A stretch of 64,000 nucleotides of DNA from Chitinophagaceae bacterium (GTDB taxonomy: Bacteria; Bacteroidota; Bacteroidia; Chitinophagales; Chitinophagaceae), in assembly GCA_023957755.1 (NCBI GenBank), contig JAMLGT010000015.1, positions 1 through 64,000 of the forward strand. The letters run 5' to 3'. Each line of letters opens with the position of its first letter. Position 1 is the first letter of the stretch. The notes below the pieces were generated by a model. That model had not been told where the DNA came from, searched no databases, and saw nothing but the letters and a program-made list of their open reading frames with translations. Both the position numbers and the translations under genes were made by a program. Shown one piece after another: positions 29,376 to 39,155 of this stretch.

Positions 29376-31478
29376 TTGATCACTGCTATTCTAAATACCC
29401 CCATTGAATATTTGAAGGGCGTAGGACCTGCCCGTGCTGATATTCTAAAAAAAGAAGCAGGAATTTTTACGTATGATGATTTACTTCATTATTTCCCATT
29501 CAGACATATAGATCGTACCAGAGTCACCACTATCAGAGAACTGAACCACTCTATTGACTATGCTCTTATATCCGCCAGGATAATTACTGTAGAGATACTC
29601 GGAGTGAAACGTGCCAGAAGGCTGGTGGCTACCGTCACAGACGGCACAGGAATCATGGAACTCGTCTGGTTTCAGGGGATTTATTTCGTCGAGAAAATAC
29701 TCCACCCGGGAGACCTCTTTCAGATTTTCGGTAAGGTTACTTTTTTTATGGACAAGCCACAAATGTCGCACCCCGAATTGCAAAGGGTTACAACAGAGGC
29801 TACACCAAAAGATTATCTTGAGCCTGTTTACCCCAGCACAGAGAAGCTTAAAATGCGGCAACTTGGAGGAAGACAAATTGCGGCCCTCACCAGCCTTCTC
29901 TTCCAACAAATTCAGGAAAAAGATATTGCAGAAAATCTACCCTCATCACTTATCACCCAATATCGACTTATGAGCAGATGGGAAGCTCTGAAGCAGATGC
30001 ACTTCCCAAAAAACAAAACAAACCACGAACAGGCAGTCAGGCGGCTGAAGTTTGAAGAACTCTTTCTCGCACAACTCCGAATGACATTGGTGAAACTACG
30101 CCGCCATCAGCAATCAAAAGGTTATGTATTTGAAACTGTGGGCGAATTTTTTAATGAGTTTTATAATCATCAACTCCCCTTTCAACTCACAGGTGCTCAA
30201 AAAAAAGTATTAAAAGAAATCAGAAAAGACCTCGGCAGTGGAAAGCAGATGAACAGATTACTCCAGGGTGATGTCGGAAGTGGCAAAACGCTGGTGGCCC
30301 TGCTCTCTATGCTTATTGCAGCCGATAATGGATTTCAGAGTTGCCTGATGGCTCCTACAGAAATACTGGCCCGTCAGCACTTTGACAGCCTCACCAGCCT
30401 CCTTAAAAATATGCCGGTAAAGGTGGGTATCCTCACCGGATCTACTCCCTCAAAAGAGCGGAAAGACATTTTGAAACAGTGCGCAGATGGTGACTTGCAC
30501 ATCCTTACCGGAACACATGCCCTTATAGAGGATACTGTAATATTTAAGAATCTTGGTCTGGCAATCATAGATGAGCAGCACAGGTTTGGAGTAGAGCAAC
30601 GTGCGAAACTCTGGAAAAAGAACAAGATACCTCCACACGTGTTGGTAATGACTGCCACTCCTATACCGCGTACACTTACACTGGCTGCATACGGCGATAT
30701 GGACTATAGCGTCATGGATGAATTACCGCCGGGAAGAACCCCTGTACTCACCATCCACAAAACTGCGCACTTCCGGTCAGAGGTGATGTCATTCGTAAGA
30801 AGAGAGATCGATAAAGGACGACAGGCCTATTTCATATATCCCCTGATAGAGGAGTCTGCAGCTCTCGACTACGAAAACCTGATGAAAGGATTCGATGAAG
30901 TAAAATCATTCTTCCCTGAACCTCAATACTGGATCAGTATGGTACATGGCAAACAGAAAGCAGACCTGAAGCAGGCCAATATGGAAAGGTTCGTTAATGG
31001 CGACACACAAATAATGGTTAGCACTACTGTAATCGAGGTAGGGGTCAACGTACCTAATGCTACTGTGATGGTCATCGAAAGTGCTGAACGATTCGGCCTC
31101 CCACAATTGCACCAGCTCCGGGGCCGGGTGGGAAGAGGAAGTGAGAAGAGCTATTGCATTTTACTTTCAGGTATCAAAGTCTCGGAAGATGCCAGACAAC
31201 GACTCACCATAATGTGCCAGACAAATGATGGATTTAAAATAGCCGAAAAAGACCTTGAACTCCGCGGCCCGGGCGATATTGAAGGCACACGCCAAAGCGG
31301 ACTTCTCAATTTTAAAGTTGCCAATATCCTCGAGGATAAAAATATACTTCAGGCCGCGCACGATTCAGTCGTAAAACTTCTTGAGGCTGACCCTGAGCTT
31401 ACCTCAGATGAAAACATACACCTCCGAAACTATCTCCTGGAGAAGAAAGGTAAGACTGTCTGGAGCAAGATCTTATAA
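29376..31478 (+). CDS. recG: ATP-dependent DNA helicase RecG
   Basis: A 700-aa helicase that remodels stalled replication forks and Holliday junctions. It has a wedge/OB domain at about 55-145 and superfamily-2 motifs: Walker A GDVGSGKTLVALL near 310, DEQH in IIDEQHRFGVEQR, MTATPIPRTL, and the C-terminal LRGRVGRGSEKSYC. A TTG is the only start that keeps the conserved N-terminus (LNTPIEYLKGVGPARAD). It is a single gene, and the SDR gene converges on it with a 5-bp gap. Confidence 0.97.
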   Translation: MITAILNTPIEYLKGVGPARADILKKEAGIFTYDDLLHYFPFRHIDRTRVTTIRELNHSIDYALISARIITVEILGVKRARRLVATVTDGTGIMELVWFQGIYFVEKILHPGDLFQIFGKVTFFMDKPQMSHPELQRVTTEATPKDYLEPVYPSTEKLKMRQLGGRQIAALTSLLFQQIQEKDIAENLPSSLITQYRLMSRWEALKQMHFPKNKTNHEQAVRRLKFEELFLAQLRMTLVKLRRHQQSKGYVFETVGEFFNEFYNHQLPFQLTGAQKKVLKEIRKDLGSGKQMNRLLQGDVGSGKTLVALLSMLIAADNGFQSCLMAPTEILARQHFDSLTSLLKNMPVKVGILTGSTPSKERKDILKQCADGDLHILTGTHALIEDTVIFKNLGLAIIDEQHRFGVEQRAKLWKKNKIPPHVLVMTATPIPRTLTLAAYGDMDYSVMDELPPGRTPVLTIHKTAHFRSEVMSFVRREIDKGRQAYFIYPLIEESAALDYENLMKGFDEVKSFFPEPQYWISMVHGKQKADLKQANMERFVNGDTQIMVSTTVIEVGVNVPNATVMVIESAERFGLPQLHQLRGRVGRGSEKSYCILLSGIKVSEDARQRLTIMCQTNDGFKIAEKDLELRGPGDIEGTRQSGLLNFKVANILEDKNILQAAHDSVVKLLEADPELTSDENIHLRNYLLEKKGKTVWSKIL

Positions 31479-31483
31479 ACACC

Positions 31484-32308
31484 CTATCTATCCAGAAACA
31501 AATCTATAAACAACTGCTCATTCTTATCCACCGCATACGGACTAAGATCAGTAATACCCGCCGACCTCAGCACTTCATCATCAATAAACGTATAACCGGT
31601 ACATTCATCAGAAGGACGGCTGAGAATGATATACGCCGTATCTGCTAATATTTCAGGTGTGCGGCTTTTCCTCATTAGCGCATCTCCACCGAGCAGGTTT
31701 TTCACAGCAGCAGTAGCTATAGTAGTCCTTGGCCAGAGGCTGTTTGATGCAACCCTGAACGGCTTCAGTTCTCCCGCAAGGCCGGTGGCAATCATAGTCA
31801 TATTGTATTTACTCATCGTATAAGCTACGTGCCCACTCACCCACTTCTCACTCAGATTAATCGGAGGAGATAAGGTAAGGATATGAGGATTAGTGCCTTT
31901 TTTCAGATAAGGAATACAGTGTTTACTTACGAGAAAGGTACCCCTGACATTGATGTCGTGCATCAGATCAAAAACCTTAGCGCTGGTATTTTCCACATTC
32001 GTCAGGGAGATAGCACTTGCATTGTTAATCAGTATGTCTATTCCGCCAAACTGAGCTACCCCTTTCTCCACTGCATTAATAATCTGCTCTTCAAATCTGA
32101 TATCACACTGAACCGCCAGCGCTTTCCCTCCTGCATCCTCAATCTCTTTGGCAGCCGTAAAAATTGTACCCTCCAATTTAGGATTGGGGGTGGTAGTCTT
32201 GGCGGCGATAATAATATTGGCACCATCTCTTGCAAGCTTCAGTGCGATTGCTTTACCTATTCCTCTCGAAGCACCCGTGATAAATACTGTTCTGTGCTGA
32301 AATGACAT
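31484..32308 (-). CDS. Short-chain dehydrogenase/reductase, HSDL2-like
   Basis: A 274-aa NAD(P)-dependent oxidoreductase. It has the cofactor loop TGASRGIGKA at residues 11-20, NNAS near 92, and the catalytic Y-x3-K in YTMSKYNMT near 163-167. The phrase AAKTTTPNPKLEGTIFTAAKEIE is characteristic of the HSDL2-like subgroup. The substrate is unknown. It is a single minus-strand gene with a normal length for classical SDRs. Confidence 0.9.
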   Translation of the reverse strand: MSFQHRTVFITGASRGIGKAIALKLARDGANIIIAAKTTTPNPKLEGTIFTAAKEIEDAGGKALAVQCDIRFEEQIINAVEKGVAQFGGIDILINNASAISLTNVENTSAKVFDLMHDINVRGTFLVSKHCIPYLKKGTNPHILTLSPPINLSEKWVSGHVAYTMSKYNMTMIATGLAGELKPFRVASNSLWPRTTIATAAVKNLLGGDALMRKSRTPEILADTAYIILSRPSDECTGYTFIDDEVLRSAGITDLSPYAVDKNEQLFIDLFLDR

Positions 32309-32353
32309 GGATGTTTTTATTTAAAAGTACTTCATATTTTTCAACCGGGCCTG

Positions 32354-33037
32354 CTACTCCACTTCGCCATTGTAAAGTACCTGTAACTCTCTCTTCAATA
32401 AAGCCACAGAAGCATTTTCAATACCCCCTTCGCTGAATATATCAGCAGCGCTTAATTCTTCACCATAAAAAAGATTATTGGTATTTCTGTCCACACTAAT
32501 AGCTGCTCCTGAAAGGCTGATACCGGCAAACAGCCCTTTGGATTTTGAATAGGAATACACTTCTGCTTCCATCTTATAATCGGTAGTCGCAGTACCACTT
32601 CTGCCTACCGGCCCTGCTGTCGCAGAGACATCACCCCCAAGGGTAAAGGTACCGTTCCCAATTTCTTCAAGTGTTTCGCTGTTCTTAAAAATGAGCACCA
32701 AATCTACCGACTGTACACCAGCCTGAAAGCCCACACTTCCACCTGTGATGGTGATAAATACCGGATCGCTCCAGTTTCCCTCCTCATCCTTTATCAATGC
32801 AATGCCACGCCCCCTTTTGCCGGCTATTACAAACCCTGCATTTATCATCTTAGGCACTATAATAATCCCTTCACTGATATTCAGCAACTCCTGAGGAATG
32901 TCTTCTTTCATCCTACCAAACTCACGCAATACCCGTACGGCATCATCGATTCTGGTTAACTCCTTTTGCTGCGCATTCACCGTGAAGGCTGCACTTAATA
33001 ACATCAATGATAATGAAATAGCTATTCTGATTTTCAT
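32354..33037 (-). CDS. Exported SYLF-domain lipid-binding protein
   Basis: A 227-aa protein with a signal peptide ending VNAQQ. The remainder is a SYLF (Ysc84) domain with IPQELLNISEGIIIVPKMI, GFVIAGKRGRGIAL, and GGSVGFQAGVQSVDLVLIF. SYLF domains bind phosphoinositides in eukaryotes, while bacterial exported versions have an unknown role at the envelope. It stands alone, 46 bp past the SDR start. Confidence 0.88.
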   Translation of the reverse strand: MKIRIAISLSLMLLSAAFTVNAQQKELTRIDDAVRVLREFGRMKEDIPQELLNISEGIIIVPKMINAGFVIAGKRGRGIALIKDEEGNWSDPVFITITGGSVGFQAGVQSVDLVLIFKNSETLEEIGNGTFTLGGDVSATAGPVGRSGTATTDYKMEAEVYSYSKSKGLFAGISLSGAAISVDRNTNNLFYGEELSAADIFSEGGIENASVALLKRELQVLYNGEVE

Positions 33038-33136
33038 GACGCGTGGATTCTGTAAAAACTAATGGATACAATATTAGGAAAGTTCAACAGCCATCCTGCA
33101 CGATCAATTACTATAATATTGTTATTATTCATTCCA

Positions 33137-33165
33137 TAAAAAAACCGTGCCATCAGATGACACGG
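33137..33165 (-). terminator. Terminator of the GH20-like gene
   Basis: On the minus strand CCGTGTCA pairs with TGGCACGG around a short loop, followed by seven T. It lies 27 bp past the stop codon. Confidence 0.75.
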
Positions 33166-33191
33166 GTACTACCAGCAATTTCTTTTTTCAA

Positions 33192-34304
33192 CTATTTCTC
33201 ATTCGCAATCTCATTCATCCTGTCAATCATTCTGACAAATGAAGCCCATTGTCCCATTCCTATTTTGCTTTTATCATTACGGTACTGATATGCCTCTCTC
33301 ACGAACATGATTGCGGGTGACCAGGTTGTCTGAATAAGTCCTGCATAGTGCTTTCGCACTTGCGGGGTGGCATCCTTTCTGAACTGCGCCATATCTACCA
33401 CCTGTTGTGTGGTTATGTCCGGACGGCGCCATGGTGCAGTTGCTACCGTAAGCCCTTTGTTGGCAAAAATTACCGCTGTCTTATCAGGTCGCTCATAATG
33501 CCAGTCGCAGATAAATACATCTTTCGGAATCATGTCGATTGCCCTGTGGGTATTGTTATAGCTTGCTTCCCACATGCCCAATCCCGTTTCTTTCCCTTCC
33601 AGCAATCGATCGCCCCATATCATCAATTGCCTATTTTTCTTAGCAAGATGATCCCTGATTCTCCACACCTCATCTGCAAAAAGCTTTGCTTTATCACGCC
33701 CCTGGCAACGCGGACACTGGTCTTCCCCAATATAAAACACCTCATCCATCCCCGCATGAAAGGCATCCGATTCGAAAACATCACATATCTCATCGATAAG
33801 ATCAAATACTATCTTGTGGACGTCCGGATGACGCGTGCAGTAGCTTTTACAATACAAGCCATCCGCATTGGGCCATTCGTATTTAACAGGGATCTTTACG
33901 TTGGGTGTTTCATCAAACTGAGGATATACTTCCAGTAATTTCCCCAGATGGGTGGCCCACGACTGGTGGCCCAATAAATTAATCTGTGGAATCAAGCGAA
34001 TGTTATTCTTCTTACAAACGGCGACAATCTTCTTCACCTCGCTCTTACTCAGAGGCGCCGTATCAGTCAATTCAGGGTGCTGCTCAAATTTATAATTGAA
34101 GTCGATCCGCAGAATCAGGGTATTAAGTTTTCGCGTTGCGAGCTCCTCGTCAATAAAGGTCAGAAAGGAATCGAGTGCCGGTGGCAGAGGGGCCTCTATT
34201 GCAAGCCCCCTTACAGGAAAAATGGAATCAAGCCCTGATGTCTGAGCCTGCATGGAAGGAACCAGATAAAAACCTAACAGAAATACAAAAACTATTTTCT
34301 TCAT
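33192..34304 (-). CDS. GH20-like beta-N-acetylhexosaminidase catalytic protein
   Basis: A 370-aa exported protein with a signal peptide to about residue 20 (PSMQAQ). It is essentially a bare TIM barrel: RIDFNYKFEQHPEL, IRLIPQINLLGHQSW, and the GH20 acid pair in FHAGMDEVFYIGEDQCPRC, where D-E would polarise the acetamido group and donate the proton. Usual GH20 enzymes also carry an N-terminal beta domain, which is absent here. The substrate is presumably an N-acetylhexosamine glycan, but activity is not proven by the motif alone. Together with the GH18-like gene 4 kb away it fits use of chitin-type sugars. Confidence 0.78.
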   Translation of the reverse strand: MKKIVFVFLLGFYLVPSMQAQTSGLDSIFPVRGLAIEAPLPPALDSFLTFIDEELATRKLNTLILRIDFNYKFEQHPELTDTAPLSKSEVKKIVAVCKKNNIRLIPQINLLGHQSWATHLGKLLEVYPQFDETPNVKIPVKYEWPNADGLYCKSYCTRHPDVHKIVFDLIDEICDVFESDAFHAGMDEVFYIGEDQCPRCQGRDKAKLFADEVWRIRDHLAKKNRQLMIWGDRLLEGKETGLGMWEASYNNTHRAIDMIPKDVFICDWHYERPDKTAVIFANKGLTVATAPWRRPDITTQQVVDMAQFRKDATPQVRKHYAGLIQTTWSPAIMFVREAYQYRNDKSKIGMGQWASFVRMIDRMNEIANEK

Positions 34305-34488
34305 AGCATTAGTTTGTGATATATCAATTTTGAAATAAACAGCATGAACTTAAGTAATTGCTGTTACTTATCCTCTTCATTCTTTTTGAACGGTCGTAAA
34401 ATTATTTAATCTACTTCCGGCTGACTTATTATCTTTAAACATACAAGTTGACCGCAATACTTTCTATTCCTCACTATTCCTGAAACAA

Positions 34489-35574
34489 ATGGACAAACTA
34501 CGATCTGTCATCTTCTTCATAATTACCCTGACAGCAAACTACTCATTTGCCCAGGCTCCCATTGATTCCATAGCCGCAATAGCTAAAAAGATACATATTC
34601 CGGGACTCGAAGTAGTTCACGCAAAAGAAGGGGAGTTGCATAGCTATTATTGGGGTGTACTGAAAAATGGGGAGCTGGCAAGAGTAAATAATGAAACAGC
34701 GTTTCAGGCTGCATCTCTCACAAAGGTAGTTACTGCCTACGCTTTCTTCAGACTGTACGATGAAGGCAGGATCGCACTGGACAAACCGCTATACCATTAC
34801 TATAAATACGACCGCCTGGCTAACAGCCCCGAAGGGCAACTCATTACTGCAAGGATGGTACTAACCCACCATACCGGATTGCTCAACTGGGAAGGAGACG
34901 TGCCTTCGAAAGAATGGAGAGAAAGTCCGCTGCACGTACAATTCAAACCCGGCTCATCGTATATGTATTCCGGTGAGGGTTTCTATTACTTACAATTGGT
35001 TATGGAAGCAGTGTCAGGAATGTCATTCGATAAGCTGATAGAGAACTATGTGCTTCATCCTTTAGGGATGACTCATTCACAAATCGTCTGGAAGGATACC
35101 CTCCTTGCTAATCTGTCTTATGGTCATGTGGAAAATGCAAAACCGAGGCAAATTGCAAAATACAAAACAGTGAATGCAGCTTATACGCTTTACACTACAG
35201 CAGAGGACTTCACTCTCTTCGTCCAAAAAGCGTTACACAAGGGCATTGGCTTACAACCCGAAACTCACAGAATGATGCTCTCAAAAGCGGCAGATGTAAG
35301 GAAGGGAGACAAACCATCTCCGGACGATGCACACGTACCGGTTGCATTGGGCGTACGTCTTCAATATAATGAGGCGGGTACATGGCTTTGGCATACAGGA
35401 TCCAATCCCGGATTCAGATGTTTCTTTATCTCGAATCCCGCCACGGGTGAAAGCCTTACTGCTTTCATGAATGCTGAAACCGGATTCGGGGCCATGCCTT
35501 TGCTAATGAAGCTATTCCTTGGAAGTCATCAGACATTCTGGGCCTATTTATGGCGCAAAGGCGAGCTGGATTAA
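34489..35574 (+). CDS. Serine hydrolase, class C beta-lactamase family
   Basis: A 361-aa exported protein with signal peptide (FFIITLTANYSFAQ). It has the SxxK nucleophile in AASLTKVV at about residue 77, the YxN-equivalent YSG in YMYSGEGFYY, and the KTG-equivalent HTGSNPG near the C-terminus. The family includes D-aminopeptidases, esterases and PBP4*-like carboxypeptidases, so beta-lactamase activity should not be assumed. It is a single gene whose end faces the rpsP terminator. Confidence 0.88.
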   Translation: MDKLRSVIFFIITLTANYSFAQAPIDSIAAIAKKIHIPGLEVVHAKEGELHSYYWGVLKNGELARVNNETAFQAASLTKVVTAYAFFRLYDEGRIALDKPLYHYYKYDRLANSPEGQLITARMVLTHHTGLLNWEGDVPSKEWRESPLHVQFKPGSSYMYSGEGFYYLQLVMEAVSGMSFDKLIENYVLHPLGMTHSQIVWKDTLLANLSYGHVENAKPRQIAKYKTVNAAYTLYTTAEDFTLFVQKALHKGIGLQPETHRMMLSKAADVRKGDKPSPDDAHVPVALGVRLQYNEAGTWLWHTGSNPGFRCFFISNPATGESLTAFMNAETGFGAMPLLMKLFLGSHQTFWAYLWRKGELD

Positions 35575-35604
35575 GCCTATAACTATTATATATATCCGTA
35601 ACTA

Positions 35605-35636
35605 AATAAAAAAAAGCTGCTTGTTAAGGGCAGCTT
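35605..35636 (-). terminator. Terminator of rpsP
   Basis: AAGCTGC and GCAGCTT form a 7-bp stem. On the minus strand it is followed by eight T, a canonical terminator 28 bp past the rpsP stop. On the plus strand the hairpin lies 30 bp past the serine hydrolase stop and may act there too. Confidence 0.75.
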
Positions 35637-35663
35637 TAAAGAATTTTTCAGGAGTTACTTCAC

Positions 35664-36161
35664 CTATTCAGCAGGTGCTTCCGGTTGTTCTGAAGAATCT
35701 GCCTGAGCTTCAGGAGCCGGCTCTGACGGAGCTTCTTCCTTTGCAGCGGGCTTCTCTTTCTTCACAAAAACAGGTCTTGCAGCAGCTTTGGCTTTTTTGT
35801 GTTTTTCCTGTCTTCTGGCAAAATCTGCATCGTGCTCTTCGCTCCATTTGGTAAACTTCTCCATTGCAGCAGCTTCGTCAAACAGACCGAGTGAAACTCC
35901 ACGAAGTAGGTGCTTCAGATAAAGCACACCTTTAAAACTCAAAATCCTGCGTACAGTGTCGGTTGGTTGTGCACCCTTGTGCAACCACTCCAACGCCTTC
36001 TGCCTGTCAATCTGAATGGTGGCAGGCACCGTCAAAGGATTGTAAGTTCCTAACTTCTGAATGAATTTTCCGTCTCTCGGACTTCTTGCATCTGCAACTA
36101 CGATAAAGTAGAATGGCCTTTTCTTGGAGCCATGACGTTGCAATCTCATTTTTACAGCCAT
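35664..36161 (-). CDS. rpsP: 30S ribosomal protein S16 with acidic tail
   Basis: A 165-aa ribosomal protein. The first ~80 residues are S16 ([41 protein letters not shown]). The C-terminal ~70 residues are a low-complexity tail rich in K, A, P and E, typical of Bacteroidota S16. It binds 16S rRNA during 30S assembly. It is not clustered here with rimM or trmD, which usually neighbour it in Proteobacteria. Confidence 0.97.
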   Translation of the reverse strand: MAVKMRLQRHGSKKRPFYFIVVADARSPRDGKFIQKLGTYNPLTVPATIQIDRQKALEWLHKGAQPTDTVRRILSFKGVLYLKHLLRGVSLGLFDEAAAMEKFTKWSEEHDADFARRQEKHKKAKAAARPVFVKKEKPAAKEEAPSEPAPEAQADSSEQPEAPAE

Positions 36162-36390
36162 AAAAAATAGAAATTTTTTTGGGTGGTTGATGAATTGGTT
36201 TCGAATTAAAAGAGTGCGAAGATAACGTTCGCTCCCTAAATATACAAAACTTTATAATTAATTTCCGGCAAAGTAGCTCAAAGACCGCGCCGATTTAAGA
36301 TTGGAGAAGTTATATAGCTTAATTTTCATCCATTGTGCAACCCCGCAGACTACCACACTTTTTATAAAAACATCATTTAATGAAAGTACT

Positions 36391-37641
36391 TTATTCATTT
36401 TCAAGGAATAGTTTCAACATAAAAAGGGCTCGAAGTGCAGTGGACTGAATATTCCGTTTCCTGTCAAAGCGAAAGTGCAGTTTTCGTGTATCCACCCTGT
36501 GGTTGCTCCCTACAGCAATCCATACCGTACCCACAGGCTTTTGTCCGCTCCCCCCTCCCGGGCCCATAATTCCCGAAACAGCAATTCCATAATCCGATTT
36601 CATCTTCTTTAAAACCCCTTTCAGCATCTCCTTTACCACCTCTTCACTAACTGCACCATGCTTTTTTAACGTAGTTGTTTTTACGCCCAGTGTGCCTGAT
36701 TTTACCGCATTGGAATAAGATACTATACCACCCGGAAAATAAGCAGACGCGCCGGCAACAGAGGTAATCATAGAAGCTATAAACCCTCCGGTACAACTTT
36801 CAGCCGTGGCTACCGACTTTTTCTTCTTCAGTAACAATTTGCCCACCGCTTCTTCAACAGGGGTATCATCGGAAGAAATCAGGTATTGATGAGCCAACTT
36901 CTTAAGCACACGTGCGTGACGGTTCACTTTCTCCTCCTCTTCCTTCCCTGTAACTACTGATGTCAGCCTCAAACGGAGTATCCCTAATCCGGGTAAGTAG
37001 GCCAGACTTGTCTTTGGAGCGATTTCTTTTTCAAAATCCGCAAGAATAGCAGCCAATTCACTCTCCCCAATTCCCGCCGTAGCTATGGTATGGTGTATTA
37101 CCTTTGGTAGTTGAAAACGCTCCCGGATTGCAGTAATTACGTCTGGCATCAACCCTTCCATTTCGAAAGGCACGCCCGGAAGACAAAAGATCATCGATCT
37201 CCCTTTCTCAAACTGCATGCAGGGGGCAGACCCTCTTTTATTTATAATCACCTTGCAGCCCTCGGGAACTTCAGCCTGCCTGAGGTTAACCGGATTCAGA
37301 GGTTTCTTATACACCTTATCATACAACCTCTTTACATTTCTCAAAGCCCCTTTGTCTTCTATCATCTTTACGCCGAAATAGTCAGCCAGTGTCTGCCTGG
37401 TTACATCATCCGATGTGGGGCCAAGGCCGCCCGTCAACAATATAACCGACACCCCGTTCACCTCCCTATCTATCGCGGCTCTTATTTCTTCGGCATTATC
37501 AGACACTGCCAGCTTTCGTATAACAGAGATACCTGCACGATTTAAAAACCTTGCCATAAAAGCACTGTTCGTGTCGATGACCTGACCAATCAGCAGTTCG
37601 TCTCCTATCGTAATAATTGTTGCATTAACGCTTCTTTTCAT
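36391..37641 (-). CDS. cinA: CinA family competence/damage protein
   Basis: A 416-aa protein with an N-terminal molybdopterin-binding-like domain (about 1-170: ITIGDELLIGQVIDTNS and LLTGGLGPTSDDVT). A linker follows, then a C-terminal PncC-type nicotinamide-nucleotide amidase domain (about 255-416: TAESCTGGFIASMITSVAGAS, SGIMGPGGGS). The family recycles NMN by deamidation, and the N-terminal domain has ADP-ribose pyrophosphatase activity. It has the full length of the bacterial CinA family. It is alone on the minus strand, divergent from dacB. Confidence 0.95.
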   Translation of the reverse strand: MKRSVNATIITIGDELLIGQVIDTNSAFMARFLNRAGISVIRKLAVSDNAEEIRAAIDREVNGVSVILLTGGLGPTSDDVTRQTLADYFGVKMIEDKGALRNVKRLYDKVYKKPLNPVNLRQAEVPEGCKVIINKRGSAPCMQFEKGRSMIFCLPGVPFEMEGLMPDVITAIRERFQLPKVIHHTIATAGIGESELAAILADFEKEIAPKTSLAYLPGLGILRLRLTSVVTGKEEEEKVNRHARVLKKLAHQYLISSDDTPVEEAVGKLLLKKKKSVATAESCTGGFIASMITSVAGASAYFPGGIVSYSNAVKSGTLGVKTTTLKKHGAVSEEVVKEMLKGVLKKMKSDYGIAVSGIMGPGGGSGQKPVGTVWIAVGSNHRVDTRKLHFRFDRKRNIQSTALRALFMLKLFLENE

Positions 37642-37756
37642 GATCTGTAATAATTCATTTCTACTTATCCGGCCATAAATTTAGAAAAACATAAACCATA
37701 CCCGGTTACTGATTTTGTGAATTAAATACAATCTTTGTTCCTAAAAATTAGGAAAC

Positions 37757-39154
37757 TTGAAACAACTCGTCTTCATTGCACTCATCTTTTTCACATCTGC
37801 TGCCCAATCCCAGCCCCTGAAAGATCAACTCGATAAAGCATGGCAAAATCTGATTTCAAATCCCAATTTTAAGAATGCCAGCATCAGCCTTTTGGTAAAA
37901 AATGTTGCTGACGGCAGTGAGATATTCAGCAGAAATGAAGACATGGGACTGGCCTCTGCCAGTACACTTAAGGTGATTACCTCTGCTACAGCTTTTGAAT
38001 TACTGGGAAAGGACTTCAATTATAAAACCCGGATAGCCTGCAAAGGCACTATTTCAAATGGCGTGCTCTACGGAGACCTCATCATCAAAGGAAGTGGAGA
38101 CCCTACCTTCGGCACCTGGCGATACTCTCAAACCAAAGAACAGGAGATCATAAATTTTATTCTTAAAAAATTACAACAGGCCGGAATTCAAACAATCAAT
38201 GGGCATGTACTGATCGATGAGCGAATCATGGATGGAGAAGTCATTCCCGACGGATGGATCTGGCAGGATATCGGCAACTACTACGGTGCAGGAGCACGGG
38301 CTTTCAACTGGCGAGAGAACCAGTATGATCTGTTTCTGAAATCAGGGACTACTATCGGGTCTGCGGTAACTATTGCCGGAACAAATCCCTATTACGTGTC
38401 AGGACTACAACTCAAATCACAACTGAAATCTGCTAAAGAAGGAAGTGGAGATAACGCCTATATCTATCTTCCCCTATTTGGGAACACAGGCTTTGTACGT
38501 GGCACTATCCCGGTAAAGGAAAATAAATTTACTATATCGGGTAGTATGCCCGATCCTGCAAGGCAGTTTGCTATAACTCTTGAAGCAGCTTTAAAGAAAA
38601 AAAAGGTAGAAGATGTCGATTTGGAATACCCCCAAACGACTGATATTACCGATTTAGAGCCTGCCAAGGATATCTTCTATGTTGAGTCTCCCAAACTAGA
38701 CAGTATCAGTTACTGGTTTCTACAAAAGAGTATTAACTTATATGGGGAGGCATTGCTGAAGACAATGGCAGTAAATTCCGGAAGGAGTGGCTCCACTGGT
38801 GATGGGGTCAGCGTAGTTAGAGATTTCTGGAAAAAGAAAAATATCGACGTGGATAATCTAGGGCTTATTGATGGAAGTGGGCTATCCCCTCAAAACAGAA
38901 TCACCACAAACAACCTTGTGAACATACTCCTGTACACAAGAAAACAACCCTGGTTTCAGTCGTACTACGCTGGATTTCCGGTAATAAATGGCATCAAAAT
39001 GAAAAGTGGTTCTATTAGTGGAGTACTTTCCTATACGGGGATTATCAGGAACAAATCTGGAGAATATGCATTTGCATTCATCATAAACAATTATGATGGG
39101 AGTGGTGCTGTTACCCGCAAAAAGATGTGGGAGATTCTGGATATACTGAAATAA
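37757..39154 (+). CDS. dacB: D-alanyl-D-alanine carboxypeptidase/endopeptidase (PBP4 type)
   Basis: A 465-aa periplasmic peptidase of family S13. A TTG start gives the signal peptide (LVFIALIFFTSAAQS). Catalytic motifs are SxxK in ASASTLKV at about residue 74, SxN in KSINLYGEA near 325, and KSG (in place of KTG) in KMKSGSISG near 415. It trims or cleaves peptidoglycan cross-links. The long insert between the first two motifs is normal for PBP4. The next gene converges with a 1-bp gap. Confidence 0.92.
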   Translation: MKQLVFIALIFFTSAAQSQPLKDQLDKAWQNLISNPNFKNASISLLVKNVADGSEIFSRNEDMGLASASTLKVITSATAFELLGKDFNYKTRIACKGTISNGVLYGDLIIKGSGDPTFGTWRYSQTKEQEIINFILKKLQQAGIQTINGHVLIDERIMDGEVIPDGWIWQDIGNYYGAGARAFNWRENQYDLFLKSGTTIGSAVTIAGTNPYYVSGLQLKSQLKSAKEGSGDNAYIYLPLFGNTGFVRGTIPVKENKFTISGSMPDPARQFAITLEAALKKKKVEDVDLEYPQTTDITDLEPAKDIFYVESPKLDSISYWFLQKSINLYGEALLKTMAVNSGRSGSTGDGVSVVRDFWKKKNIDVDNLGLIDGSGLSPQNRITTNNLVNILLYTRKQPWFQSYYAGFPVINGIKMKSGSISGVLSYTGIIRNKSGEYAFAFIINNYDGSGAVTRKKMWEILDILK

Positions 39155-39155
39155 C

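Noticed and set aside
34489-35574. Antibiotic resistance beta-lactamase
   Set aside because: The motifs fit the broad class C/serine hydrolase family, and nothing points to drug hydrolysis in particular.
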